A stretch of 64,000 nt of DNA from Vagococcus hydrophili (GCF_011304195.1 NZ_CP049887.1:62001-126000); one strand, 5' to 3'. Shown: positions 17,589 to 26,826, counted from the first letter of the stretch. The notes: generated from the sequence alone by a model not told the origin. A program made the numbers and translations.

Positions 17589-19412
17589 TTAAAATAACTT
17601 CAGACTATACTTTTCACCTGAAACAATATCGTACTGAACAAGTTGGTATGTATCAAAAATAGCTTGTTCCTCTTTTGATAGCTGCACTTCTTTTTGCCAG
17701 TCATTTTCATGGAAGTACATCTCTTTTTCGAATGCTGGTAGTATTTCATGAACCTCTCTTAATAATTCATTAAAACCAGTCGCTTTGACTCCATCTGTTT
17801 GTCCGATCATTGAAGGAAAATAGAAGGGACTAATTGTTTCTTTAACACCTGGTCCATTTTCTTTCGTATCATAAATAAAATATTCTGTCAGATGAGTATC
17901 AATCATGGTGTTCTCTTTTAACGTCTCTTCTGAATAGATTCCAGGCAAATGATCTCCCCAAAAAACAAGGGTTGTTGGTCTCTCTAATTTATCTAGTTCT
18001 GAAATAAATTTTTCTAAAGCCTCCGTCGTATAAGCAATATCCTGAGCATAATTATCAATATTAACTGAATTTTCCATGCCCTTCACTTGATAATCTGAAG
18101 AGGCATATTTATTCGTATAAGGCATATGAGTTTGCATCGTGACTAAATGGACGAATTGTGGCTGGTTCGGATCAGCTAAAACATCTAATATTTCATCAAA
18201 AGCGGATTGATCAGAAATAAACCCATTTTTTGATAATTTTTCTTGATGCTTCATGGTTTTCTCATCTAAAAATTGATCAAAGCCAAACGTTTGATACACA
18301 TCTTTCCTTTTATACATAGATGTATTGTAAGGATGGATGGCAGTTGTTTGGTAGTTTTGTTCTTTTAATGTAGAAACAATCGATGGAAACGCCTTTTCTT
18401 TTGGTAACATCATGGTATACGGTGTTGTCATTTGTGGGTTTAACAATGCCATTGAAAAACCAGTTAAAGCTTCAAATTCAATATTAGCCGTTCCACCACC
18501 ATAATTTTGAGATAGCATTTGACCATGTATGGAAGCATCACTGGTGATTTCACGATATTTTTTTAACGGGTCTGCGTTAAATTCAATGCCTTTTAATCTG
18601 GATGGATCTGAAAAACTTTCCGACATCACATAAACAATATTCGGTTGTTTACTTTTCTTCTTGTCTTCATTTGTTTTTTCAGCTTTTCCATTGTATTCTT
18701 TAACGATTTTATCCATTTCTTGACGTGAATAATTAGCTGGTTTATCCATTCCTTCAACATTTAAATTAAACAAGAAACCGCCCATAAAACCAGTATTATA
18801 GTAATTCATCTTCTGACTATAAGGAATCCATAACGCGGTTCTATCATAAGCTTTTTTTAGTAAGTTGTTTGGCTGATTAAAATTGCTCGCATAGACTAAA
18901 AACAAGGTTGATAGTAATAGCGTCATAACTCTTGCTTTTTGTTTCCTTAAAGGCAATTCTAGTGATTTCTTAAACGTCAAACCAAACCATAACAAGACCA
19001 CAACAATAATGACTAAAAATAGAATAAACAGTGGTAAACCTAAAATATCTCTCAGCATACTCCATTCAAACAACATTTTTAAATCATCAGGATAAATAGG
19101 TTCCATTCGAGCAGACATTTTCATATTATTAGCAATCCCAAGAAAAATAATTGAGACACTATAAAAAATATTCCCCACTTTAAAAGAGCCTGATAATGAA
19201 ACAAGTAGTAAATTTAACGCAAATAAAACCAAAGTTCCAAGTAAAAATTTCTCTGTGTGCCAAGAAAAAGCAAACTTAGTAGCTAGTTTAAACGACCACT
19301 CATTTTGAGATAATTGTAAATAATAATTACTTAGAAATGTCACAAGCAAACTAATGAAGCCACCAAACCATGGCGTCTTCAACCAATACATTATTTTTTC
19401 TTTTTTTGTCAT
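17589..19412 (-). CDS. LTA synthase-family (sulfatase-fold) membrane transferase
   Basis: 607 residues: five N-terminal membrane helices (about 15-190), then an extracellular sulfatase/alkaline-phosphatase-fold domain (about 250-560). IVYVMSESFSDPS carries Asp/Ser near the metal site. Further motifs are GGTANIEFEALTG, whose Thr is the expected catalytic nucleophile, FVHLVTMQTHMPY and FWGDHLPG. Such enzymes move glycerol-phosphate or similar groups onto envelope polymers. The sequence is off the canonical LtaS core, so the true substrate (lipoteichoic acid or a cell-wall polysaccharide) is uncertain. Cotranscribed with nadE (15-base gap). Confidence 0.85.
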   Translation of the reverse strand: MTKKEKIMYWLKTPWFGGFISLLVTFLSNYYLQLSQNEWSFKLATKFAFSWHTEKFLLGTLVLFALNLLLVSLSGSFKVGNIFYSVSIIFLGIANNMKMSARMEPIYPDDLKMLFEWSMLRDILGLPLFILFLVIIVVVLLWFGLTFKKSLELPLRKQKARVMTLLLSTLFLVYASNFNQPNNLLKKAYDRTALWIPYSQKMNYYNTGFMGGFLFNLNVEGMDKPANYSRQEMDKIVKEYNGKAEKTNEDKKKSKQPNIVYVMSESFSDPSRLKGIEFNADPLKKYREITSDASIHGQMLSQNYGGGTANIEFEALTGFSMALLNPQMTTPYTMMLPKEKAFPSIVSTLKEQNYQTTAIHPYNTSMYKRKDVYQTFGFDQFLDEKTMKHQEKLSKNGFISDQSAFDEILDVLADPNQPQFVHLVTMQTHMPYTNKYASSDYQVKGMENSVNIDNYAQDIAYTTEALEKFISELDKLERPTTLVFWGDHLPGIYSEETLKENTMIDTHLTEYFIYDTKENGPGVKETISPFYFPSMIGQTDGVKATGFNELLREVHEILPAFEKEMYFHENDWQKEVQLSKEEQAIFDTYQLVQYDIVSGEKYSLKLF

Positions 19413-19427
19413 TCTATCAACGATTCC

Positions 19428-20258
19428 TTACTTCCAAAATGTGTCATCTTTAGTAATTGGTAAATGACGTTTATGTTCCGTTTTTAAGAACCAAGCTTCA
19501 ATCACTTTGGCATTGTCTTCGCTGACTTCTTTACCTTCTAAATAATCATCAATGGCATCATAATTAACACCCAAAGCTACTTCGTCAGCGACCATCGGCT
19601 TGTTTTCTTCTAAATCAGCTGTAGGTACTTTTAGATAAAGAGCTTCATCAGCTTCTAAAAAGGCTAGCATTTGTTTTCCTTGACGCTTACTTAAGCCAGA
19701 TAAAGGTAGTAAATCGGCTGCACCATCACCAAATTTTGTATAAAAACCAGTAATATTTTCAGCAGCATGATCCGTTCCCAAGACAGCTCCTTTAAATTCA
19801 CCTGCGATGGCATATTGTGTGATCATACGTGATCTTGCTTTCATATTTCCTTTGTTAAAATCACTAATTTCTAGATTTGAGTTCACTTTAAATTCAGAAA
19901 CTAGGGCATCTACGGAAGGTTTAATATTAACGGTAAAGACTTTATCAGCTTGAATGAAATCCAATGCTTTTTGAGCATCGGCTTCATCATTTTGCGCACC
20001 GTAAGGCAGACGAACGGCGATAAATTGATAAGCCTCATTTCCAGTTTCTTCTCTGATTTCACTAATTGCCAGTTGTGCCAAACGACCAGCTAAAGTTGAA
20101 TCTTGTCCTCCACTAATCCCTAAAACTAAAGATTGGATAAATGGGTATTTTTTTAAGTATGATTTAATAAAATCAATTCTTTCTCTGACCTCATTTGGTA
20201 CATCTATACTTGGTTTTGATTTTAATTCACTAATAATTCTTTTTTGCAGTTCTCTCAT
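19428..20258 (-). CDS. nadE: NH3-dependent NAD+ synthetase
   Basis: Converts nicotinic acid adenine dinucleotide to NAD+ using ammonia and ATP, the last step of NAD synthesis. 276 residues, the usual size of the short ammonia-dependent form with no glutaminase domain. PP-loop GISGGQDST near residue 48; [19 protein letters not shown] near 160 binds the deamido-NAD intermediate. Start ATG preceded by GGAG. First gene of a three-gene set with the envelope transferase and the TtcA-like gene; no functional link between them is obvious. Confidence 0.96.
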   Translation of the reverse strand: MRELQKRIISELKSKPSIDVPNEVRERIDFIKSYLKKYPFIQSLVLGISGGQDSTLAGRLAQLAISEIREETGNEAYQFIAVRLPYGAQNDEADAQKALDFIQADKVFTVNIKPSVDALVSEFKVNSNLEISDFNKGNMKARSRMITQYAIAGEFKGAVLGTDHAAENITGFYTKFGDGAADLLPLSGLSKRQGKQMLAFLEADEALYLKVPTADLEENKPMVADEVALGVNYDAIDDYLEGKEVSEDNAKVIEAWFLKTEHKRHLPITKDDTFWK

Positions 20259-20371
20259 GCTCTCACTCCTTAATATGCTACATTATAACATACTAGATTT
20301 GCTCAGCTTATTAATTTTTCATTTAAATTATCTTGATTTTATACTAAAAATAAACACTTAAAAATTTGTGA

Positions 20372-20971
20372 TTATTCCCATTCTAAATAATCTAATTCTT
20401 GCCATTTTTGTTTCCATTTATTGATTTTTTCTTCATATACTTTTTTATCTATCATTATCTTATTCGGGCGTACGATTAATTCAAATAAATCTTCCAAACC
20501 ATAAGGAGCGTAGACGATTAATTGATTATTTATTAACCTTACACCTATTGAAGTGGCAGTTGTCGGCCAAGATTTGATGGCTTCTTCCACTGTATCATAA
20601 GCTTTAATCTCTTTCCCGAAAGCTTCGTTATACCATAAATGCACCCTAGCTTCATTCGTCACATCACTTTGAAACTCATTTGTTTCAAAATGTTTTTGAA
20701 TGGATTCTCTGTATTTTATTTCTTTTTCCTCAGATAAATCCGAATCATAATACACAATATCTACATCACTAATTCCATGGTTTAATGGCTTATCTAAAAT
20801 ATAGTTCCACACCGTTTGAGTAATTGCTCCTCCACCCACATAATAATTAGGAAGATTAAATTTCTCTATATCTTTTAATATTTGAAACAAAGAATCATTT
20901 TTTTCTAAAATAAATTCTAGTATTTGAATTTGTTCTTCTGAAACATGAATTGAATTACTATTAATTGTCAT
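20372..20971 (-). CDS. Nucleotidyltransferase-fold family protein (NTP_transf_6)
   Basis: 199-residue soluble protein with a nucleotidyltransferase core: YYVGGGAITQTVWNYI (near residue 42) and GISDVDIVYYD (near 65), where the spaced Asp residues are expected metal ligands. Later WPTTATSIGVRL is typical of the DUF925/NTP_transf_6 family. Substrate unknown. The ATG has AAAGG upstream. It borders the AT-rich, gene-poor stretch and may belong to the same accessory segment. Confidence 0.8.
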   Translation of the reverse strand: MTINSNSIHVSEEQIQILEFILEKNDSLFQILKDIEKFNLPNYYVGGGAITQTVWNYILDKPLNHGISDVDIVYYDSDLSEEKEIKYRESIQKHFETNEFQSDVTNEARVHLWYNEAFGKEIKAYDTVEEAIKSWPTTATSIGVRLINNQLIVYAPYGLEDLFELIVRPNKIMIDKKVYEEKINKWKQKWQELDYLEWE

Positions 20972-21439
20972 TTTTATTTACCTTTCTAAAGTGATGCGCT
21001 AATTCTTCTATCATACAAATATAAATTCCAATCTGTTTTTCTATATTTATCCACCTATCCATCGAGAAAATAATAATTCATATAACATTTCCTAATTGGT
21101 TAGGTTCCATTTCAATTGAAAAGAAACTGCCATTTGTAAAAATACAATTTACATTAGTAACTGTAAAAAAAGTCAGACCTATGTGCTTTACTATGTGTTC
21201 CTTAATTTATATATTTGAAAGTAAAGTTACTTTATCTTTTATTCAATTGTTAATTTATTTTTTTAATGTTGATACTGAATTAATTAGTATTACCATTGAT
21301 GATACACCATTCTCTTTTTATGAACATTATATCGATTTTTCGCTACTTATTGATACTTTTTTATAATTTAGTTAAATTCATAAATATTTCAATATATATA
21401 AATTTCAAAAAAAGAGAAAAAGAGAACTTAATAATTTAT

Positions 21440-21661
21440 TTAAGAAAGCCATTCAACTAATCTATTTGTTCAATAACCCAATAATGATATTTCAATTTGA
21501 GATAAATATAGAAGTTCTTTATCCATAAAAGTCGCTAAAAAATAACATCTTAACAAAACATGATCACTCTCTCAAAATAATTCTACTCTAAAACTTTTAA
21601 ATGGCATACTCCTTTCTAAAATCCATAAATAAATTAACATGTTTTCCGAAGAAATTTCCAT
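21440..21661 (-). pseudogene. Decayed ORF with two in-frame TGA codons
   Basis: From ATG at 21661 the frame reads protein-like for 73 codons (begins MEISSENMLIYLWILERS) and is interrupted only by TGA at codons 30 and 64 before a TAA at codon 74. The intervening text (for example CYFLATFMDKELLYLSQIEI) has normal amino acid composition in an otherwise AT-rich, stop-rich region, so it looks like a remnant of a real gene. Both TGA could come from CGA by one transition. Family not recognised. Confidence 0.4.
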
Positions 21662-21776
21662 AGTAAAATATATCTAAAATACTTGAATAATTTAATAGGA
21701 TATAGATTTATTATTAAAAATTTTAACTCCAGTAATTTAGAAGTTATCTATTCCCTCAATATATTAAAAAGTAAGT

Positions 21777-21798
21777 TAACACTAATTAATGTTATACT
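21777..21798 (+). promoter_or_regulatory. Palindromic operator overlapping the Panacea gene -10
   Basis: TAACACTAATTAATGTTA (21777-21794) is an 18-base palindrome with one mismatched pair, and it runs into a -10-like TATACT (21793-21798). The placement suits autorepression, which is common for antitoxin genes. The binder is inferred. Confidence 0.5.
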
Positions 21799-21836
21799 AG
21801 GATAAGAGAAGCAAATTTAAGAGAGGATGATTAATA

Positions 21837-22586
21837 ATGGCATATCATTTTATTGCAATAGCAAGTTATTATTCTGGTGGTCGTAGAATCGGTTGGCATT
21901 ATTCTTCAAACGAAATCCTGAATAAAGAGGTTATCTCAGATTTTTTAGAATCTAGTCAAAAGAAACTAGGTAAAGTTGAGTTTGGAATTCATAAACTAAC
22001 TACTGACAACACTAGTTGGTCTAGCATTATTGAAAAAGATAGTTATTTCGAAGATGTCATGATAATTAAAGATAAAAACAAATTTTTAGAAATGCTAGAT
22101 GAAGATAAACAAATATCAGTTTTTGACATTGCTAAATTCTTTTTATCGGTAGGATCAGTTACCAATTTGAAGTTACAAAAACTTATTTATTTATCATACG
22201 CTACTCATTTGAACAGAACTGGAGATCGACTATTCACTGAACCTATAGTTGCCTACAAATACGGACCAGTAATTGAAGATGTTTATACAATGTACAAACA
22301 ATTCGGAAAAGAAAGCATTTCTGAAGATAAAGAACCAGAGCTTCAGTTACGTCATATGTCCTTACCTTTATCTTTAGCTAAAATCACTTTAAACGATAGC
22401 TCAAAAGAAATTATGGAAACTTTAAATCAAACTATTAAAAAATATTGGCATAAAAGTGCATCGGAACTAGTTACATTAACTCATGTAACTGATGGACCAT
22501 GGGATCGAGTTTATAAAGAACAACCTTTTTGCGGTGTTATTACTGATGATTTAATTAGGCAATATCATTATTTAGAAGTCGTATAA
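21837..22586 (+). CDS. Panacea (DUF4065) domain protein, antitoxin type, with extra N-terminal domain
   Basis: 249 residues. The C-terminal part (about 95-240) has the Panacea/DUF4065 features: ISVFDIAKFFL, NLKLQKLIYLSYATHL, and an acidic YKYGPVIEDVYTMYK segment. In characterised systems Panacea proteins neutralise diverse toxins, and SocA is related. The first 90 residues, starting MAYHFIAIASYYSGGRRIGW, form a separate domain I do not recognise. No toxin gene is adjacent: upstream is a decayed stretch, downstream a terminator and rpmE2. It may be an orphan antitoxin, or the N-terminal domain may be the partner in a fusion. RBS GAGAGGATG. Confidence 0.75.
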   Translation: MAYHFIAIASYYSGGRRIGWHYSSNEILNKEVISDFLESSQKKLGKVEFGIHKLTTDNTSWSSIIEKDSYFEDVMIIKDKNKFLEMLDEDKQISVFDIAKFFLSVGSVTNLKLQKLIYLSYATHLNRTGDRLFTEPIVAYKYGPVIEDVYTMYKQFGKESISEDKEPELQLRHMSLPLSLAKITLNDSSKEIMETLNQTIKKYWHKSASELVTLTHVTDGPWDRVYKEQPFCGVITDDLIRQYHYLEVV

Positions 22587-22600
22587 CTATTTTTATCAGA

Positions 22601-22632
22601 AAATCCCTAACGATTAATTTCGCTAGGGATTT
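22601..22632 (+). terminator. Intrinsic terminator of the Panacea gene
   Basis: Perfect stem AAATCCCTA / TAGGGATTT followed by a T-rich run. Confidence 0.9.
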
Positions 22633-22660
22633 TTTATTTCATCACGATTTATTAGGACAT

Positions 22661-22697
22661 ATAAAAAAGACCTCTTATCAAATTGATAAGAAGTCTT
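22661..22697 (-). terminator. Intrinsic terminator of rpmE2
   Basis: Minus-strand stem AAGACTTCTTATC / GATAAGAGGTCTT (one wobble), followed by a T run. Confidence 0.9.
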
Positions 22698-22734
22698 AAA
22701 ACTTTGTCTAGAACAATGTTTTATACGCGAAAGA

Positions 22735-22998
22735 TTACTCTGCAGCGTTTTCGTCTTTGAGACCGTATTTTTTGTTGAAACGATCCACACGTCCGTCTGC
22801 TTGAGTGAATTTTTGACGTCCTGTATAGAATGGATGTGAATCCGATGTTACTTCGACACGGATTACTGGGTAAGTGTTACCATCTTCCCACTCGATAGTT
22901 TCTTCTGAATGTTTAGTTGATCCAGATAAGAATTTGAACCCTGTTTGTGAGTCCATATAAACTACTGGATGGTATTCTGGATGAATTCCTTGTTTCAT
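22735..22998 (-). CDS. rpmE2: Ribosomal protein L31 type B
   Basis: 87-residue large-subunit protein. Type B is identified by the absence of the CxxC zinc pairs and by [26 protein letters not shown] and VDRFNKKYG. It begins at the ATG at 22998 with AAAGGAG 8 bases upstream. Located directly downstream of rho, the usual order in Lactobacillales. The 90-base gap to rho contains a putative promoter and could carry an autoregulatory leader, as described for L31 genes in Firmicutes, but I could not identify one with confidence. Confidence 0.95.
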   Translation of the reverse strand: MKQGIHPEYHPVVYMDSQTGFKFLSGSTKHSEETIEWEDGNTYPVIRVEVTSDSHPFYTGRQKFTQADGRVDRFNKKYGLKDENAAE

Positions 22999-23088
22999 GT
23001 TCTTTTCTCTCCTTTGCCCTGAACCATTTGCTGGAACAGAGTTAATATACAACGCTCTTATTCTAACATGTTAATTTTAGTTTAGCAA

Positions 23089-24359
23089 TTATTTTTTAGA
23101 AAAAGATACATCTTTAAATGTCTCATAAAATTGTGTGTTTGAATCAGTTTTCTTCAACATCGTTAAGAATTGGTTGGTAAACTCGATAGAATCGCCCTTC
23201 ATGTGACGACGAACTTTCCAAACTTCTTCTAAATGCTCTGGTGCAATCAGTAGTTCTTCTTTTCTTGTACCTGAGCGTTTAATGTTAATTGCTGGGAAGA
23301 CACGTCTTTCAGATAATTCTCTTGAAAGATGAAGCTCCATGTTACCAGTTCCTTTAAACTCTTCATAAATCACATCATCCATACGACTTCCTGTATCGAC
23401 TAAAGCTGTGGCTAAAATAGTTAAGCTGCCACCTTCTTCAATGTTTCTAGCTGAACCGAAGAAACGCTTTGGTTTGTAAAAGGCAGCTGGATCAATCCCC
23501 CACTTAGTGTTCGTCCACTTGGTGGGATAACTAAGTTATAAGCTCTAGCAAGTTTCGTGATGCTATCCATTAGGATTACAACATCACGTTTATCTTCTAC
23601 TAAACGTAAGGCTCTCTCAAGAACCAATTCTACCACTTTTGTATGATTTTCAGGTTTTTGATCGAAAGTTGAAGAAACAACTTCTCCTTTAACACTACGT
23701 TCAATGTCCGTTACCTCTTCAGGTCTTTCATCGATTAAAAGGACGATTAATTCCACATCAGGGTAGTTTTTACTAATCCCATTTGCAATCTCTTTGATGA
23801 CACTTGTTTTACCTGCTTTAGGTGGGGCAACGATTAGACCACGTTGTCCAAATCCAACAGGAGCAAAAATATCAACCATACGAGTCGCTAAACGTGTTTT
23901 ATGTGTTTCTAATTTAATTTGTTTTTCAGGATATAACGCTGTTAGTGCTGGAAAATGAGGACGCTCTTTAGCTTCCTCAGGATTTTTACCATTAACACTC
24001 TCTACATGCATTAAACCATAATAACGTTCTGATTCTTTTGGTGGGCGTGCTTTACCAGCAACTTTGTCCCCATTTCTTAAGCCAAAACGACGGATTTGAG
24101 AAGTTGAAATATAAATATCTTCTTTACTAGATGTATAGTTAATCGGTCTTAAAAACCCATAACCATCTTGAGAGACGATATCTAAGACACCTTCCATCAT
24201 AAAGAAACCTTGCTTTTCAGCTTGCGCACGAATAACTGCTAAAGATAATTCCTTTTTATTCATTTGGCTATAATAAGGAATTTTATATTCTTTTGCATAA
24301 GCGTAAATGTCTTTTAATGTTTTATTTTCCAATTCACCCATTGTTAAATAATCGCGCAT
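23089..24359 (-). pseudogene. rho: Transcription termination factor Rho, broken by a -1 frameshift
   Basis: Hexameric RNA helicase that ends transcription. The N-terminal 289 or so codons are normal: RNA-binding OB-fold with GYGFLRP, Walker A APPKAGKTS and [15 protein letters not shown]. At a run of five G (plus-strand C run 23497-23501), just after SGRTLSGG, the frame is lost: the expected Ile-Asp-Pro-Ala-Ala-Phe continues only one base out of phase. The correct C-terminus resumes and ends at 23089. Adding one base would give 423 residues, the family's normal length. Without it the product ends at 23421 after 24 missense codons, losing the R-loop and arginine-finger region. Either a homopolymer sequencing error or a genuine lesion. 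Confidence 0.9.
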
Positions 24360-24365
24360 TTAGGT

Positions 24366-25628
24366 TTACTCCTCTTCCATCCAGATTTCTGCACCAAGAT
24401 TCGTTAATTTTCCGATAATATCGTCATAACCACGTAAAATATTTTCTACGTTTGAAATTTTAGTGATACCTTCTGCCATGATACCAGCAGTAACTAAACA
24501 AGCTCCCGCTCTTAAATCACTTGCAGCTACTTCTGCACCGTGTAATTGAAGATCTTCATTACCGTTTATGACAATCATGCTACCTTCAATACTAGCGTCA
24601 GCTCCCATACGAACTAATTCTGGAATATGGTTCACACGTTGCTCATAGATTGTATCAGTCACAATACTTGTCCCTTTTGTTAGCATTAATAATGGTGTGA
24701 TTGGTTGTTGTAAGTCTGTAGCAAAACCTGGGTAAGGCACTGTTGTAATGTTAACAGCTTTTAAATTAGATGAAGGGTGAACCGTAATTTGATCCTCTTC
24801 AATCGTCATTTTAACGCCCATCTCTTTAAGTTTTGCGATAAAGCTTTCTAAATGTTCATGAATCACGTTTTGAACTTTAACACCATCACCGTAAGCACCA
24901 GCTAATGCTAAATAAGTTCCAGCTTCAATGCGGTCAGGAATAATTGAATGACGACATCCGTGTAATTCTTCAACACCATCGATTCTGATTTCATCTGTAC
25001 CAGCACCACGAATTGAAGCTCCCATATTATTTAAAAGTGTGGCAACATCAATAATTTCAGGTTCTTTAGCCGCATTTTCAATCACAGTACGACCTTTAGC
25101 CTTAACAGCTGCTAACATAATGTTGATCGTTGCACCTATTGAAACTGTATCTAAATAGATTCTAGTTCCTGTTAAACCTTCATCTGCTTTAAGGTAAGTT
25201 GCACCATTTTCTGTTGTTACAGTAGCTCCTAATGATTCAAACCCTTTAATATGTAAATCAATTGGTCTTGGTCCTAAGTAACAGCCACCAGGAAGTCCTA
25301 CAACACCTTCGTTAAATTTACCTAATAAAGCTCCCATGAAATAATAAGAAGCTCTTAAACTTTGAATTTTACCACTTGGCATTGGTGTTGATTTCATATT
25401 TGTTGGGTCGATTTTCATGCGGTTGCTTTCAAACGTCACACTAACGCCCATTAATTCTAAAATTTCTTTCAATGAATACACATCTTGTATGTCAGGAACG
25501 CCTTCTAAGATAACTGGTGAGTCGGCTAAAATTGCTGCTGGGATTAAAGCCACCGCACTATTTTTAGCTCCACTTATTTTGACTTCACCTTTTAGTTTTT
25601 TTCCACCATTAATCACTAATTTTTTCAT
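24366..25628 (-). CDS. murZ: UDP-N-acetylglucosamine 1-carboxyvinyltransferase, MurZ type
   Basis: First committed step of peptidoglycan synthesis, transferring enolpyruvate from PEP to UDP-GlcNAc; the fosfomycin target. 420 residues, full length. The active-site loop reads [16 protein letters not shown] (Cys near residue 117), the version seen in B. subtilis MurZ rather than MurAA. Other motifs are [17 protein letters not shown] at the start and DLRAGACLV near 385. Lies between fba and rho, as MurZ-type genes do in many Firmicutes. A palindromic terminator-like hairpin sits between its promoter and its start. Confidence 0.95.
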   Translation of the reverse strand: MKKLVINGGKKLKGEVKISGAKNSAVALIPAAILADSPVILEGVPDIQDVYSLKEILELMGVSVTFESNRMKIDPTNMKSTPMPSGKIQSLRASYYFMGALLGKFNEGVVGLPGGCYLGPRPIDLHIKGFESLGATVTTENGATYLKADEGLTGTRIYLDTVSIGATINIMLAAVKAKGRTVIENAAKEPEIIDVATLLNNMGASIRGAGTDEIRIDGVEELHGCRHSIIPDRIEAGTYLALAGAYGDGVKVQNVIHEHLESFIAKLKEMGVKMTIEEDQITVHPSSNLKAVNITTVPYPGFATDLQQPITPLLMLTKGTSIVTDTIYEQRVNHIPELVRMGADASIEGSMIVINGNEDLQLHGAEVAASDLRAGACLVTAGIMAEGITKISNVENILRGYDDIIGKLTNLGAEIWMEEE

Positions 25629-25658
25629 TATATTTTTATATCCTCACTTTATTCTTTA

Positions 25659-25684
25659 AAAAAGCTGCTTTTTAAAAAGCAGCT
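25659..25684 (-). terminator. Perfect palindrome/terminator in the murZ leader
   Basis: AGCTGCTTTTTAAAAAGCAGCT (22 bases: an 11-bp perfect palindrome) followed on the minus strand by TTTTTT, about 35 bases before murZ. It lies downstream of an extended -10 element (TGGTAAAAT, about 25720), and the fba terminator lies further upstream. It is thus positioned to attenuate murZ itself. Confidence 0.65.
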
Positions 25685-25765
25685 AGAATATCATCTATTT
25701 TATTGACCATTTGTATTTTACCATAAAACAGCAAGTAAAAAAAGATTTAGATAGTTTCAGTGAAA

Positions 25766-25800
25766 AGAAAAAGAGGCTGACAAAAAATTGTCAACCTCTT
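25766..25800 (-). terminator. Intrinsic terminator of fba
   Basis: Minus-strand stem AAGAGGTTGACA / TGTCAGCCTCTT (one wobble) followed by a T-rich run. Confidence 0.85.
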
Positions 25801-25811
25801 TAAAAATTTAA

Positions 25812-26678
25812 TTATGCTTTACCGTTTGAACCGAACCATTCAATACGTTGTTTAACTAATTCAGTAACAGCTGTAAATCCAGGTGCTAATAATTTACGAG
25901 GGTCAAAGCCTTTTCCTTCAAGGTCTTTTCCTTCTTCGATATATTTACGAGTTGCTGCTGCGAATACTTCTTGACACTCAGTGTTAACGTTAATTTTAGA
26001 AACGCCTAAAGAGATAGCTTTTTGTACTTGCTCTAAAGGAATACCAGATCCACCGTGTAATACTAATGGTTTACCATCAGTTACGTCAGCGATTGCTGCT
26101 AATGTTTCAAAACTTAATCCAGTCCAGTTTTCTGGGTATGAACCGTGGATGTTACCAATTCCTGCTGCTAAGAAATCAATACCTGTGTCAGACATTGCTT
26201 TACATTCAGCTGGATCTGCTAATTCACCAGAACCGATGATTCCGTCTTCTTCTCCACCAATGCTTCCAACTTCACATTCAACAGAAACGCCTGCTGCGTG
26301 AGCTTTAGCTACAACATCTTTTGCTTTTTCTAAGTTTTCTTCAAATGGTAAGTGAGAACCATCGAACATAACTGAAGTGTATCCAATTTCGATACATTTT
26401 AAAGCATCTTCGTATTCACCATGATCTAAATGTAAAGCTACTGGTACAGTAATGCCCATTGAATCGATTAAATCTTTAACGATATCGTAACACATTTGGT
26501 AGCCACCCATATATTTAGCTGCTCCCATTGATGTTTGGATCATAACTGGAGAATTTGCTTCTTGAGCACCTTGTAAAATTGCTTTTGTCCACTCTAAATT
26601 GTTTGTATTGAAAGCGCCAACTGCATATTTACCTTCTCTAGCTTGTTTTAACATTTCTGCTGCTGATACTAATGCCAT
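25812..26678 (-). CDS. fba: Class II fructose-bisphosphate aldolase
   Basis: Glycolytic zinc enzyme splitting fructose-1,6-bisphosphate into DHAP and glyceraldehyde-3-phosphate. 288 residues from the ATG at 26678, which has AGGAGG. Zinc ligands are visible in LHLDHGEY (near 82), the conserved Glu/His around ECEVGSIGGEEDG and GNIHGSYP, and LHGGSGIP (near 210). Monocistronic, upstream of murZ. An extended -10 TGTTAAAAT (26740-26748) is followed by a dyad that could be an operator. Confidence 0.97.
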   Translation of the reverse strand: MALVSAAEMLKQAREGKYAVGAFNTNNLEWTKAILQGAQEANSPVMIQTSMGAAKYMGGYQMCYDIVKDLIDSMGITVPVALHLDHGEYEDALKCIEIGYTSVMFDGSHLPFEENLEKAKDVVAKAHAAGVSVECEVGSIGGEEDGIIGSGELADPAECKAMSDTGIDFLAAGIGNIHGSYPENWTGLSFETLAAIADVTDGKPLVLHGGSGIPLEQVQKAISLGVSKINVNTECQEVFAAATRKYIEEGKDLEGKGFDPRKLLAPGFTAVTELVKQRIEWFGSNGKA

Positions 26679-26712
26679 AATTAACTTCCTCCTAATTTTG
26701 GATAACAATTTT

Positions 26713-26729
26713 GTTAAGTTTTACTTAAC
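26713..26729 (-). promoter_or_regulatory. Dyad just after the fba start site
   Basis: GTTAAGT-TTT-ACTTAAC, a perfect 7-3-7 inverted repeat at about +4 to +20 from the inferred fba promoter (-10 at 26740-26745). Could be a roadblock operator; too weak as a terminator because no T run follows. Confidence 0.35.
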
Positions 26730-26826
26730 TAACACGGTTATTTTAACATTCTTTAAAAAATTTTGCTAGTCAAATCACAATTTTTGATTATCTTTTCTGA
26801 AAAGATTCTAGACTTTCACATGAAAA

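Larger units (their letters stand above)
20972..21836. other. AT-rich 865-base stretch with no intact gene
   Basis: Markedly richer in A and T than its neighbours. It contains the promoter side of the nucleotidyltransferase gene, one 61-codon plus-strand frame at 21181-21366 with no ribosome-binding site (not called), a decayed frame at 21440-21661 on the minus strand, and the operator/promoter of the Panacea gene at the right end. No structural RNA, repeat or integrase was recognised. It reads as the scar of an accessory insertion. Confidence 0.6.

Noticed and set aside
20961-21062. 33-codon minus-strand frame (MDRWINIEKQIG...) overlapping the nucleotidyltransferase start
   Set aside because: No Shine-Dalgarno before the ATG and it overlaps a well-supported start; too short to judge.
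21181-21366. 61-codon plus-strand open frame in the AT-rich gap
   Set aside because: No ribosome-binding site, composition dominated by AT-rich codons, no recognisable motif; likely chance.
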